Shown here: positions 8,907 to 21,500 of the stretch, one piece after another
Layout: every line of letters starts with the position of its first letter
How positions within the stretch are numbered: the stretch's first letter is position 1
Assembly: GCA_028565635.1 (NCBI GenBank)
Contig: JAOXYB010058057.1
Location: 1 to 25,302, forward strand
Length of the DNA stretch: 25,302 nucleotides
From: Phoronis ovalis
Taxonomy: Eukaryota; Phoronida; Phoronidae
Reading direction: 5' to 3'
Notes under the pieces: model-generated
What the model saw: only the letters and a program-made list of their open reading frames with translations
What the model was told of the DNA's origin: nothing
Database searches by the model: none
Translations under genes and position numbers: made by a program

Positions 8907-9393
8907 CCACGGGGGGCTCACTTAAAAAAAAGTCGGGTACGCATGCTTGTCCGAAAAAACGGGGTAAGGGTACCTTTTTCACCGTTCGACGGGGTCGATT
9001 TTGGCGCAAAACCACATTTAGGGGTATGTTTTTGGCAAATGTAACTTCCCGTTTAGGGGTTGGTTTTTCACGTACACCTCCCGCTTAGGGGTCCCTTTTT
9101 CAGTGGAAGCCGCGAGCATTATCTTTTGGCGACCATTTTGCATTTTTTTTTAAATTTAGGGTATTATTTTGTTTTGACGACGTTTTTGGTTGTCGATTTT
9201 TTTGGGAACCGTTTTTTTTTTGGTTGTTAATTTTTCAGAGAAAACTTCCCGTTTAGGGGTACCTTTTTCAGCAAAATCCCCCGGTTAGGGGTAGTATTTT
9301 GATCCTCCACTTCCCGTTTAGGGGCTTATTTTGCACCCTACGGACGAGCATGGGTACCCGACCTTTTTTCAAGTGAGCCCCCCGGGAGAAAAT
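8900..9393. mobile_element. hAT-like non-autonomous element B with 43-bp inverted ends
   Basis: The element spans about 8907-9386. Terminal inverted repeats at 8911-8953 and 9341-9383 match at 39 of 43 positions and begin GGGGGGCTCACTT. The direct repeat AGAAAAT flanks it (8900-8906 and 9387-9393), extending to 8 bp with one mismatch. The interior holds at least six copies of a CCCGTTTAGGGG-like word and no transposase. Its ends resemble those of element A, so the two look like one superfamily. The minus-strand open frame 8734-9015 runs across the boundary and is not a gene. Confidence 0.82.
9012..9325. repeat. TTTAGGGG-containing internal array of element B
   Basis: CATTTAGGGG, CCCGTTTAGGGG, CCCGCTTAGGGG, CCCGTTTAGGGG, CCGGTTAGGGG and CCCGTTTAGGGG occur in the same orientation, usually followed by T-rich sequence. 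Spacing is irregular (about 35-150 bp). Confidence 0.7.
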
Positions 9394-10440
9394 TACTCGA
9401 TTTAATTTCTTTCATAGAAAAGCCTGTTAAATACCGACTACTGCTGCGTTTCTTTTACTTCTTACATTTTACTCATAACTCTTAACTCTTCGCTGGTATT
9501 TAAGAATCTTAAGGTATGAGGCAACTATAGGAATAAAAAAATTCTTCATTTGAAATAAAATATACATAATTTATTGATTTCTTTATATGTTTTTAAAAGT
9601 ATGTGTTTAAGTTAAGATACATATCTTTTTTTTGTAAGCTGCTTAATACAGGGACTTATGTTGATTAGATCAAGTAGGCCCCAAAATCTCAAACGACATT
9701 TGCCTTGACATCCGTTAAATATTTGACAATTTTTCTGTTTAAATTATGTCATAACCCTAGCAACCTGGCACCAATATCTAGCGAGAAAATTACGTCAACA
9801 ATTAAAAGATTGAGCTCCAGTTATTTATCGTAAAAGTAATCAAAGATTTGTACCATGAATATATAGGGTGAGGCGTGGTGGCGAGTTGCGTCATACCTTA
9901 TAAACTCTCTAATATATCTACAATTGCCTCTTAAAATTTAGTGTCTCGATACTGCATTGTATCGGACAAATACAAAATCACCAAGACAGTTGTTTTCAAA
10001 TAAAGTACTTGCCATAGAAGATAAATATATTATTTCAACAGTGTCCAACGCATCCCCACAACTGGAAAACGTCCATTATTGTAGTGCAACAATCGAATAT
10101 ACGAAACCGAAAGTAAGATTACTAGGATTACTGATATCCACGTGCTTGGTATTTCCTGGTTTCGATTATATGATGACGCATAATTAAAAAAAATGTTCCA
10201 TGATAACATATAAGTTGTTTATTTTAAATGAAAAAATTTACAACATCGCGTGATATAACGGGAAATATTAAAATAGTTTCAGGAAAAACGCCCACATAAT
10301 TAAACAACATATATAAAGTATTTAGACAGCACAACAGGTGACACCAACAGCTATTGAGATTGCATCTTTATTGTTTCCAATTTTCAAAACGCTTTGAGCT
10401 ACAGGTGAAAAACTTGAGATATGACTGAACTCAGGGGTTA
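9394..10440. other. Intergenic DNA, nothing recognised
   Basis: AT-rich sequence between the two LRR genes. The 76-codon plus-strand frame near 9957-10187 shows no known domain and has no coding neighbours or matched splice sites. Confidence 0.5.
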
Positions 10441-10453
10441 AATTGAGAGCACT

Positions 10454-11160
10454 AGGTCAAATGTCTGAAATTGCTTAAAACGTGCAAAATGGTGGTATCA
10501 GTTTACACAAAGAACATTTTGATAATTTGTGTAGTGTTTCAGGGTTAAAACACGTGCGCAGACATTCATTACAGCATGTTTTCGGTCTGGCCCTACTGGA
10601 AAGAGGGTGTGATTCAGGAACAACTGGCGTTATAGGTTTGTGAGTTGACATGTGACATATCCGTATTGGGATATGTTGACATGGAGGTCAATAGGTCATT
10701 TAGATGTCAAAATGTTAAAATCTTAAAATTGTATAAACTTCCAAAAAAGGCCATTAATGGTCATTTAGGCAGTGTAACTTGTCAGATCAAAAAGTCAAAT
10801 CTATAAATTTTTAACTTGATGGAGAGTTCAAAAATGAAATTAAAAGGTCATTTAGAGGTTATCTGAGTTCATATTGAGGTCAAAAGGTCATTTGGAGGTA
10901 AAACATCCAAATCTTAAATGGCATGAAAAAAATAAAAATGTTCATGTATTGTAAATGTCACCCAGAAGTCGTAAAGTCAATTTAAGATTTTTATGGGTCA
11001 AAGGATAAAAGTAGTTATTTCCTAAAACTTAACGGAAAATTAAAATGAAGTTTTATATCATGATTTTGAGGTCATGCAAAGTTCAATTGCCCTCCGCAAT
11101 AATCTTTTTTGTATGCTAAAAATTAGAACTGGCTGGATTCTATGACAATCCAAAGGTCAA
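10454..11160. repeat. Degenerate tract rich in AGGTCA words
   Basis: AGGTCA occurs at 10454, 10685, 10693, 10845, 10877, 10885, 11069 and 11154. It is embedded in a diverged AGGTCATTTAGAGGTCAAAA-type repeat. Two pairs (10685/10693 and 10877/10885) are direct repeats with a 2-bp spacer. The tract looks like an old minisatellite in intergenic DNA. Confidence 0.6.
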
Positions 11161-11773
11161 ATGGCCATGTTATAAAAACCCAATTGATCCAACTATTTGT
11201 TTATGCAAAACCTATCTTGCCTTTGTTGATCTGAAAAGCGCTTCTATAGTTATAGATAGTAATGCTAGCGCTATTATTTACCACAGGGTCAGGTTTTTTA
11301 ATAGTTCGGACAAACGAACTCGCTTTATGTTTAAATAAAATTTTAACAGGATTAATGCAAATTCCCTGTGAAATTCAGACGACGAATTTAACCCGGCATT
11401 CGATGCAGAATGCTTGAGCTCTATTGTTGGAATGCATGGTAGATTTCTGCGTTGTAAAGCCAGTTTTTTAGATTATCATGCAGCGAGAAAGATTCATGAA
11501 TGTTTTAAATGTAGTTGAAATTAAAAATTCGAATGTAACTGAGACGTTATGTCATGAATATGCTAGGATAAAATGTTAAAATACGAGATAGCCCAGGAGA
11601 CTGTATTGCATTGTTGTTTCATTTTCACTATTAACTTAAATTTTATAAAACGAATTTGTATAAAATAAACGTATTTATGCATGGGTTTTAAGGATGTATA
11701 CGACACAGGAATAAAAGTGATTAATTCCGGGCGGCGGTTATTGTGGTTATATAGTATAGTTATTGTAGTATAG
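11161..11773. other. Intergenic DNA, nothing recognised
   Basis: AT-rich sequence without a supported frame, RNA gene or clear repeat. Confidence 0.45.
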
Positions 11774-11876
11774 TGTCTAGAACTCAGTCTAGTTCCTAGA
11801 CTCTTCTTGCTATTACAATTGTCTAGCTCCTATAATTGTATAAATCCTAGGAAAGGATTTTTATCTTCTAGCTAGA
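11774..11876. repeat. Cluster of small CTAG-containing hairpins
   Basis: Four small inverted repeats follow one another: AGTCTAG-TTC-CTAGACT (11786-11802), CAATT...AATTG (11816-11838), AAATCCT...AGGATTT (11842-11860) and the palindrome TCTAGCTAGA (11867-11876). CTAG occurs seven times in about 100 bp. Confidence 0.6.
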
Positions 11877-14800
11877 TTTTTCTAAATCCAATTCGTTTAT
11901 TTGGGGCACATTTTAACAAAATTAACAGTAAAGCGAATAATTTTAACACTATGCAGAAACACGATGAGCTATTATGTGCACGTAACAATAATAACAACTC
12001 TTTCAACATCTGAATTAAATTCTCTATGTGAGCTGTTAAGGCTAGCTAAATTAAATAGTCTCGTTACATAAATGGTTTTAAATAAAAATTCGTGAAAATT
12101 CTGCATTATATTATTTCGACGCAAAATAGATCACAAATTAACACAGAATGCTATCGTTGACTATAATGATATGACATTTGTTCATTTTCGCCCTTTTTTA
12201 ATTTGTTACACATATGATAATATGATAATAAGGTGTATTGCCACACAAGCAAGACTCCCGAAAGAGCTATGTGACATATTCAGCATTTGCAAGGTAAATT
12301 GAAATTTTCCTAATACGCATGCGCACGGATTATACAGAAACACTAAAATTAAGTCCTGATATAATAATTAAATAATAAAACGAAACTTTTTCAAATGATT
12401 GAATTTTATAAATGAAATAGTAAGATTTAACAAAATACACGACAGCCTATATATCCCTGTTACTATGTTAAGTCGGACAAACCAAAGGACAACACATTAT
12501 ATAGCTATGCTTCTTATATTATATAAGTTACATTTATGATTTTTGCTCGGTATGACCACCTGAGCATAAAAGATAGTATAGCAACAAACCAATAAATAGA
12601 TAATAACATATACTCAGTAAGAAACGTTACATCACTAAAATAAAACAATACCCCATGTAGAACATTTTGTAATGAAATTTGAAAACGTCGACTCATGATC
12701 ATCGCGCTTCATAATTCAACCATTTGACACGCAGAAACATTTCTTTATTACACTCATGTGGTCTTGGAGAACTTCGTCATGTGTGCGTTTGTTAATTTTT
12801 CCGAGTAACTCTTATTCAAAAAGAGATGAAATAAACAAACAGCATGTAAATAAACCTTAAGAAACGGATCGATGCTCGGACCTGATACATTACTATAAAT
12901 GGATACGTTGCCTATAGAGCCACCTTCATGATATAGGATAAGACGTGCTGGAACTGAATGGTATATAGTAGTATGTATGATGTCTCCAAAATCTTTTTTC
13001 AAGCTATTGATGGCTAACAATAACAAAGTGCAGAATACTTACAGAGATAATGTGTTTTTTTTAATAATAATAATAATCTTGAAACTATTCAAAAGTGTTT
13101 GGCCTAGACAATAGAAACAAATAGTACAATGACAGATACTGTGGATTTTCAACAACAAATTCTTACCACATACCCCAGTTGTGCTGAAACCATGAAATAC
13201 GAGTAGTGCTGATTAAACCAAAGTATAACTATAATAATTACATGCTGTATGACGTCGACCCAGCAGGCAATTTCTCACTGTTTTCTTGTTTTTTTACTTC
13301 CCTCGATCACTCACATGAACAACTCTTGTCGAATAAAGTTCAACCTAATGAGCTAATTAAAAATTTGTCACCGGTCTGTGAAGAAGCGATTTACATTCTC
13401 GAAATAAATTTTAGGCTTTCAAGTATGAATTAACATGTAACATCTAAAAACGTATTTTTTAAATTTAACTTTTTCTTGCTAAATTTCATATAACAATGTA
13501 TACCAGTATTAGACTTAATGAAATGAAAATGCTTTCGGTAACTGAATCCTGCATGACAACAGATTATGAAAAAAACATTAAGAACTTTATCAATGCACCA
13601 GAATTGGAGATCCTTTACAATCCAAAATAGTTACCGTATGATCATATGATACGTGTAAAATGATAAGTGCAATAAATTAACAGATTTTAAAACTGAAAAA
13701 TATCAAGTGCTGATATACACTTCTAGTTAACAACTGAAATAGTTCAATAACAATATTAAATACAATATTTTGCTATTTCACCATTTTTTATATAGGCTGA
13801 TACAATATAAATAATAAAATGATGAAATAGTATATACGAATTTTTTAATCAAATACTTGTTGCGCTTTCAGATGTTTTCATTAAAAATTTAGTTCGTACT
13901 GAGTTGGATATAAAGATTTTATCAGATACTAGACATACCAATAAAATTGAAATAATCATAAATGAATAAACTCTTAAAATAAAGCAATAAATTCTATTAT
14001 GTTCATTATGTGAACATTGTTCGGTTTGGTGGAACTATTTCCCATTGTCTCAGTTGAAATTTAACGTATTTAAATGTCTTTGGACTGTGTGTAATTGTGA
14101 TTAAACTATTCGACAAAACAGCAAAAAGAATACCGATGAAACTACGCGACATAAATGGCATAACGAACACAAAAGACTACTGCTGGCAACAAAACAAGTT
14201 ATGATATTTTAATGCAGGTGTCGTTGTCTGTTATATTTATGAATAGAGATAGTATTTGAAATACTTTTGAAAATTGTTGGACCGAAAGCTTACGGAATAG
14301 TACAGTATTAAAGCCTAACAACAGGCAGGCTAATCGTGTAGTCAATGCAATAGTAAAACGAATAAATAGTTACTACTAAACGTTGAGAAATACTAAATGA
14401 AAACAGAGGGACATGACCGTTTCTGAAACGAGAAATGGAGGAGCAGGTCAGTTTAAATGTTATTTTTTTATTTATTTTTACGTGAAACTAGTATTATAGC
14501 TAAGTCTCAGATTTTTTCTCTCTGTAACACACGAGATGTGCAGTTTATGAGTAACCGTGTGCATTTCCATCACATGATTTGTAACTCTAGCTGAAATAAC
14601 ACGTCATATGAAATAATACCAATCGACAATAACAAGTTTTAACAACGCATTTTAATAGTTCATTTAATTTCTTTCTGTCGGTTGACATAAACAATTCAAC
14701 AATAATATTTGATTGTTATTGTTACTGATTTCACCTTTTGGGTAATTATGAAAGAAGTGTACACTACAGTGCTATTCAAGAAAAACATAGCAACTATTTC

Positions 14801-15574
14801 AAAAGAAATGAAGTGTAAGTTTTTCTTAATGGCGGTCCTTAATTCTGCGTGTAATCAGAATATATAGGCGGAATATTTCGTTTTAATGGAGTAGGAAGAC
14901 ATGTCGCACTCGTTGGAAAGATCTTTAACTTGTCCTACACCAATAAATGCGCAGGTTGGTTTAAAATTTGAGAATATCTGTGACTAATAATACAAGTCTC
15001 AGGAACAACAACATTTTGTTATTGAATTAATATTATTTTTAACTGTTAAGCTAGAGATTGTTGTAGATATACTTTGCTTAAAATTTTAACTTTTAAAATA
15101 TGCATAGTACTATGTACCAATTACAGTTTTGGATTTATTGCTATTGGTATATCAGAAATACTTGGCAGGGAAAGTATGCAGTAGTGACAAGATTGTTGTT
15201 GATTCGTAGCTAGTAGAAATGATATAACTATGACTATCGATCTGATTACACTTTTGTACAACTTACTATGACATCCCTTCAAATATACGATTTCTATATG
15301 TAATTTAGATACCATATAATGGGTTCATAGCAATATATAGTGTTAGTCTTATAAATACTCACTGCTTGTAAAATTAAAATCTATATATATTCTATAGAAA
15401 TTGACATTATTACATTTTATTATTTGAATATATAATCAAATATTTTCAAACTCAATAATTCGCGGATAACTTTCAGTTTTGCTAGATTCGGTAACATACA
15501 TCAAACGATGTAATTGCTAACCTGTTATAATCCTTAGAATTAAGTTTTGATCAAGGGTAATCTCTGCTTGAAAC
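11877..15574. other. Intergenic DNA upstream of the LRRC74A-like gene
   Basis: About 3.7 kb of AT-rich sequence with no gene I can support. A minus-strand frame at 12754-13026 has a coding-like stretch but no recognisable domain. The promoter of the plus-strand gene should lie at its right end; no TATA box stands out. Confidence 0.45.
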
Positions 15575-15577
15575 ATG
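15575..15577 (+). CDS. LRRC74A-like exon 1: proposed start codon at exon end
   Basis: CTTGAAACATG is followed directly by the perfect donor GTAAGT. Exon 2 has no in-frame ATG near its start, and splicing this ATG to 16017 gives M-ELTPVDVDSPA in frame. The upstream bases would be 5' UTR of unknown length. Another upstream exon cannot be excluded. Confidence 0.5.
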
Positions 15578-18500
15578 GTAAGTTGTAAAAGTATAGAACA
15601 TGAATTTTAACCCGGATCATTTATGTAAACAAGGTATACCAGACAGTTGTGTCTAGCTAGGTATAAAAATAACTACAGAAAATAAACAGGTATGCATATA
15701 TACATACATACATACATACCTACGCATACATGCGTTTATCCAATATTTATCAAAACTAGATTTTAATAAGCAACGTATATAATAACTGACTCTCTTAGTC
15801 TGCGTCTGCTAGTCTAACTTCCCTGTGACGGCATGTGACGGTCTGTCACCACATCTGTTCAGGTTCCTGTCATGGTCGGGACATGGACATGTAGTACATC
15901 ATTTTCACTATTGTTTTCAATAGAAAATTGTCTGAAAAGCATGCAATATTCTGCCAGCTTGACCCGAATGTTTAACTTTTGTGGATTAATGCATTTTCAT
16001 AATTCCATTTTTATAGGAGTTAACTCCAGTGGATGTTGATTCGCCAGCGATAAGAAAGAAAACGCCTTTACCGATACAAATTAAAAAAAGTGTACGACTC
16101 CAGAGAACTCCCTCAAGAAACATAAAGCAACAACAAGAACTCATAGACTCGGACTCAGATGATGAGCAACATATCAATATTGCAACTGGTGTACTGATAA
16201 CACAGTTTTATGAACGTGAATCAAAACACTTAGTTGATCAAAGAATTTTGGATAATGAAAAAGAAATCGTTCAAATAAGAACCAGTATGAAGACTCCTAT
16301 AAGGAAATGGGCGGAAGAGTTTGTGTATGGAAATTTAAATGGATCTAACTATTCTAAAGTAATTGTAGGCAATAATAATGAGGCAAATACCAAAGATGAG
16401 ATTACATTTACTGCTAGTACTACAGAAAACGATCCTGGCTATGATACAGACTTGGACACAGAAACAACTGTCAATGGTGCGTATCTTTACCTAGTTTTCT
16501 CCATTTTATTTTTGCAAACATGCACTTTTTAATTGCTACTACAACTGTATACAGCAGGTAACTACTGAAATGCTCAACCAAGCCCAGGATAATGAAATAC
16601 AATTGCACATTATCGTTTTAGTATAACTCAACATAGATTTCGTGCCTTTTTTTACTAGTCTCATAGAAAGCTTAAATTTACAAATACTGCCATCCGCTAT
16701 TACAGTGTATGAAATAAGTTTTTTTGTCAAATATTATTTTAGATTGGTTACATTCGCATGTTAGTGACCCTACCGGTTCAATGTGTTACATTGATGAATG
16801 CAATAAGCTGGGAGTTTTGCCAGCGTCATATTTTGTTCGACATATCCAAGAAAAAGAATTCATCATGAAAAATCATGGTCTTGGTCCTCTTGGGGCAAGA
16901 GCAATAGCGACCCCTCTAGAGGTAAAACTATCCACCATGCTTCATACTGTCCAGTATCTTCAAGTTCTATCCCTTATGTAATTACTTTATATGCATTTTG
17001 ACCTTATACTTCTTTAAAGTGGATCAAGTGTAAAGATCTAGAACGGTAAAAGTAATCTTTAGTTATATTCCCTGATGGAAAGTTGACACTCCTGCACTTA
17101 TATATGAACATTAGAACTAAAATGCCTAAAAAGTTTTGTTTCGTTCTGTTTGAGATCAGATTGTGTAATCTTTACAGCTCTTGTCAAAAATATTAATCAT
17201 ACAAATATGGCCGACTGATGGCTATATTTGTTACACAACAAGCTGGGGTGTTTATCTATATCTGGAAAACTGATAGATATAAAGGCATCATTTCAAGTCA
17301 TATATGTCAAGTCTGATTCCATATAAACATCCGGATACATCTAAACACGATCAGCTATGCGTACTGTATAATTATATTAAACATTCCAATTGCTTTTTGT
17401 AGAATAACTGTAGTATAGAAAAACTGAATCTTGAAGGCAATGATATTCAATGTGAAGGTGCTACATATTTATGCAACATGCTGAAAGAAAATCTATATAT
17501 TTGTGAACTAGTAAGTAAACATGTACAGCACTGCATGACAGTTGCATAGTGTATGCAGTAGTAAACGACAAAAAGTTTCAAGCTTATATATACAACAGGG
17601 CGTACAAGCAAAAATAACCGACATCAAATCGAGATCATGATAACGTAATCAGAGCGTGCAAATTCTGGTGTATCTTTTTTAAATTTATTTGTATATCACA
17701 AGGAGACTATAGCTACCTGCCAGGCATGGTATTGACAAAACGCCGAGTAGTCAATACATGTACTCGATTTCAGCATCAATGGTGTAAAGCACAAATGTAT
17801 GTACGTGAAGACTATGTACATATGTGTGTGTAAACTAAAGTTTAATATAATTGTAATCATTTTAATTTAAATGTTATACTTTTTAAAAAGTATTTAGCTC
17901 AAAATGGACTAGGCAACGCAGGTGCTCGTCAAGTTTTTGATTTGCTCTGTGATAATACAACCATTTCAAAAGTTGATCTCTCAGGAAACAACATGCACGA
18001 CACAGAGGGAGAAAGCCTTAGTAACATGTTAGAGGTAAACACATCAATCTGGATTATAATATAATTAAATACATATGTACACTAAATCCAATACTTTTAT
18101 AGCTACCATAGCGGCTGTAATATGTTTACGACTCTAAATTAAAATTCTTCTTGTGAACATGCTTTAGTAGTATTCTAGAGTCTATGGGATTGTAAAAGTT
18201 CTTTAACAAGTTCATTTATTTGCCAAATCTTAGGATAGTTTCAATGTTCATCATCTTAGCTTATAGTTTTGTGCTGGGCAAAATCTTTCCTAAATCTATA
18301 AAAAAAGTGCTAACTCTTGCAGAATTCAAAGTTAAATTTGAAAACAGGAAAAAATTAAGTGCTGATCAAAACTGATTTAGAATTTAAGGAGATATATATT
18401 ATTATGCCATACTTTTGGTTACGTTACAGTCAAACACTCACCTAAAATTTTTGTACCTAAGAAACAATTGCCTGGCTGAGTTTACGTCACAGTGTCTTAA

Positions 18501-21500
18501 AGAAGCCTTATCAAACAACGAGTCTTTAGAATTATTAGATCTGAGTTGGAACCACATCCGAACTAAAGGAGCTGAGGCAATAGCTGATGGGGTGGCGGTG
18601 AGTAACGCCTTGGATAAAATTACTGTTACATTCTGTTTCAATTTGTAGAAATATTTAATCAACCATATCATAAAGTATTATCAAAATTTATTAACGGAAA
18701 AAAGCTATTTGTGAAACAAATATTGCTGACTGCATGCCTTGTTTAATATTATAAACAGTTCAATTCTTATAGGAGAATGTTGGATTAAAGTATCTAAATT
18801 TGTCAATGAACGGATTTGGTGTTGAGGGTGCGAAAGCAATGGGCAAGGCATTGACTGCAAACAGAATATTGAGGGAATTAGATCTTAGTTGGAATAGAAT
18901 ACCACAAGAGGGAGCTGTTGCCCTTTCTAAAGGATTGAACATCAACGACATTTTGCGCGTCTTTAGAGTAAGTTAAGCCTCACACATATATCTTTTATAT
19001 TTACTACAACTTTAAAGTTGGATTCCATCGTAAATAGAGAATCACGCATTTTAATAAAATTATTACAAGGAGTTGTAACGAAGAATGCGCAGTTTCCCCC
19101 GGGGGTACTTTCCAAAAAAACTTGTTGGGAGTGTGAGCTGGCCCAAGGTAAAAACCATTACCCCCTTGATAGAACTCGCATTCCTAAAATATACTCCATG
19201 GTAAAAATTCATTTGCAAAATATACCCCCATAGTAAATAAGAGTCTGAAAAAGGGAACTCATAGGACGACACATATATACAGTCCTTGGGATTTTAACAA
19301 TACATTTGATGATATATTCCTAATGCATATTTTGACTAATGTATAACGGTCTCACAATTAGCTGTTTGTAAAAAGAATATTTGTTTACATGTTGCAGATT
19401 GGAAACAATCCATTGACAGCCACGGGTGCTTATCAAATCTTAACAGCTATTGCCACCAACGACAGCAGTGATGCAGAATATTTGGACATGGTGGTGAGTA
19501 CATCACAGCAAGACTGCGTATTCTTGATATGCACAGTAACCATGATATTTCTGTCATCAAAATTCAGAAATTGATATAAACTGGGACTAATATAACTAAG
19601 TTACATTAGTCCCAGATATAAACTAGGTTTTTTGTGAAAAATGAAGTCATGAAACGGCAGTTGAAAATGTATATAATTTTCTATTTTTGAAATATGGTAT
19701 TTTTGGATAAAATAATCATTTTCCTGCCAATTTAGGCTTGATTTTAACGTGTTACTGTAGGTTTCCGAGTTGTGCTCTATTTCGATAAAACACTAAATCT
19801 TGATTTGCGGCAGTTACTCAGGTTTTTATGACGTCATCATCTTAGTCGGTCTGGGAATTGCTGAGGAATCGCCGGGGAATCACTGAATCTCGAATTTCGT
19901 AGGGTTCCAAAACGTGGAATAGATCAGTCATATATACACGATCACAATTTCACACTTAGTGACCATTCAGCCTATTCAGGTACTTTAAGTATATAAGCAT
20001 ATATTTTGAGGGAGATGGCAAATTTATGTTCCTACATGACTGTGTGAAGGGCCTTTTTTCATGCGTTGGGATTCATTGAACTTCATTTTAGTCCGTGCAA
20101 TGTGATATAAACTTTGTTCTATTTTCGTTTTTTGGGTTTCAATATTTTTTTTCAAATCCTCGTCTCATGCAATAGAGTACAAAAGACAGTAAATAAAATT
20201 TTGGTTGGAAAACTTTGGAAAACTGATTGGCCATAGGGTCCACGGGCAAACCATAATAGAGTCATATAGCCCGAACTATTTTCTCTGCTGCTTTGGGCAC
20301 ATTTTCAATTGTCTGGCACTATCATTTTGTTTTCCTCACACAAAAAAACTTACTATCAAACAAATGTTCTGGTGTCTCAGATGCAGTATTTTGTTAAATG
20401 GAAGTTTGATAAATAACTCTCCATTGTGTACAGATCCCTTGAATATGCTCGGCTCTAACCATGGATGACAGTCCAGTCTAATTAATTTTTATGAGTTTCC
20501 TACATGTATATATATACTGTCATATGCTGTGTGCTACATGTTAATTAAGTTAGAAATATTTCCTTTTTCCTTATTCGATTTTAAGGCGAACAAGGAAAAA
20601 ATAAACATTTTCTTTTTCCTTATTCGATCTTGAGTCAAATAATAATCACAAAAAATTGGATGTTTAAAAAAAATAGATATATTTACGACGTATCATCCTT
20701 TCAGCCCTCCTCAGGTATAATGTGATTTTTATGCTGATAAGCGTTCAGTGATAAAAAGGTTCTACTTTCTTATATTCACTCTTGAATAAGGAATAAGGAA
20801 AAAGGAACCATTTCCTTTTTCTTTATTCAATTGTTGTGTTTGAATAAGGAAACAGCAGCTAATTCGATTTTCTGTCAAATAAGGAGAAAGGAAACTGTTC
20901 CATTTCCTTTTCGAATATTGGTTTTGAATAAGGAAAAATGAACTAATTCGATTATGTGTCGAATAAGGTATAGTGATGGTACAAACATTTCAGCAACCTG
21001 TTCCACAATTTAATCGAAAGGTTATAAGCTGTGATATTACCCATTGCAAAAATGAAATGACTGAAGAGCAACGCCACCTGCCTAAAAAAATCATATTTCA
21101 AAAATTCAAATATATACATTTTTAACAACCTTTATTTGCAAGCTTTTACTTTACCGACTTCATTAATAACAAAATTAGTGGAAAAAATGGTTTTAAAAAC
21201 TGTGTTTTTTATATCAATTTTGGGAGATTTTTTACTATTCTTTATCTGTACATCATTTGCTGGTCAGGTCTTCGTGCTGTTGGAAATGCTAATTAAATGT
21301 ATAGACCACATAGACGAGAGTCTGTCTATCGTATAGTGATCATGAGTCACTAGTTTTTTTTGACATTTTGCATTTTTCATATTTGTTTTTTTAGGAAGTA
21401 TTTGTTAGTCAGTCATTTATTGACCTAAAGAAAACTTTGGAAGCCGATAGAAATATTATTATAATACATGGTGGTATTCAACCAGAGCATATGAGCGCAT

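Noticed and set aside
8734-9015. 93-codon minus-strand open frame
   Set aside because: It crosses the boundary of transposon-like element B, and its residues come from the G-rich terminal repeat.
16029-16031. GTG as the start of the LRRC74A-like protein
   Set aside because: Non-ATG starts are rare in animals; the frame is open back to a good acceptor, and an upstream ATG with a perfect donor joins in frame.
19018-19272. Short open frames on both strands
   Set aside because: They lie over element C in an intron and carry no domain.
19829-19836. TGACGTCA palindrome as a CRE regulatory site
   Set aside because: A single 8-bp match in a 1.9-kb intron without supporting context is within chance expectation.
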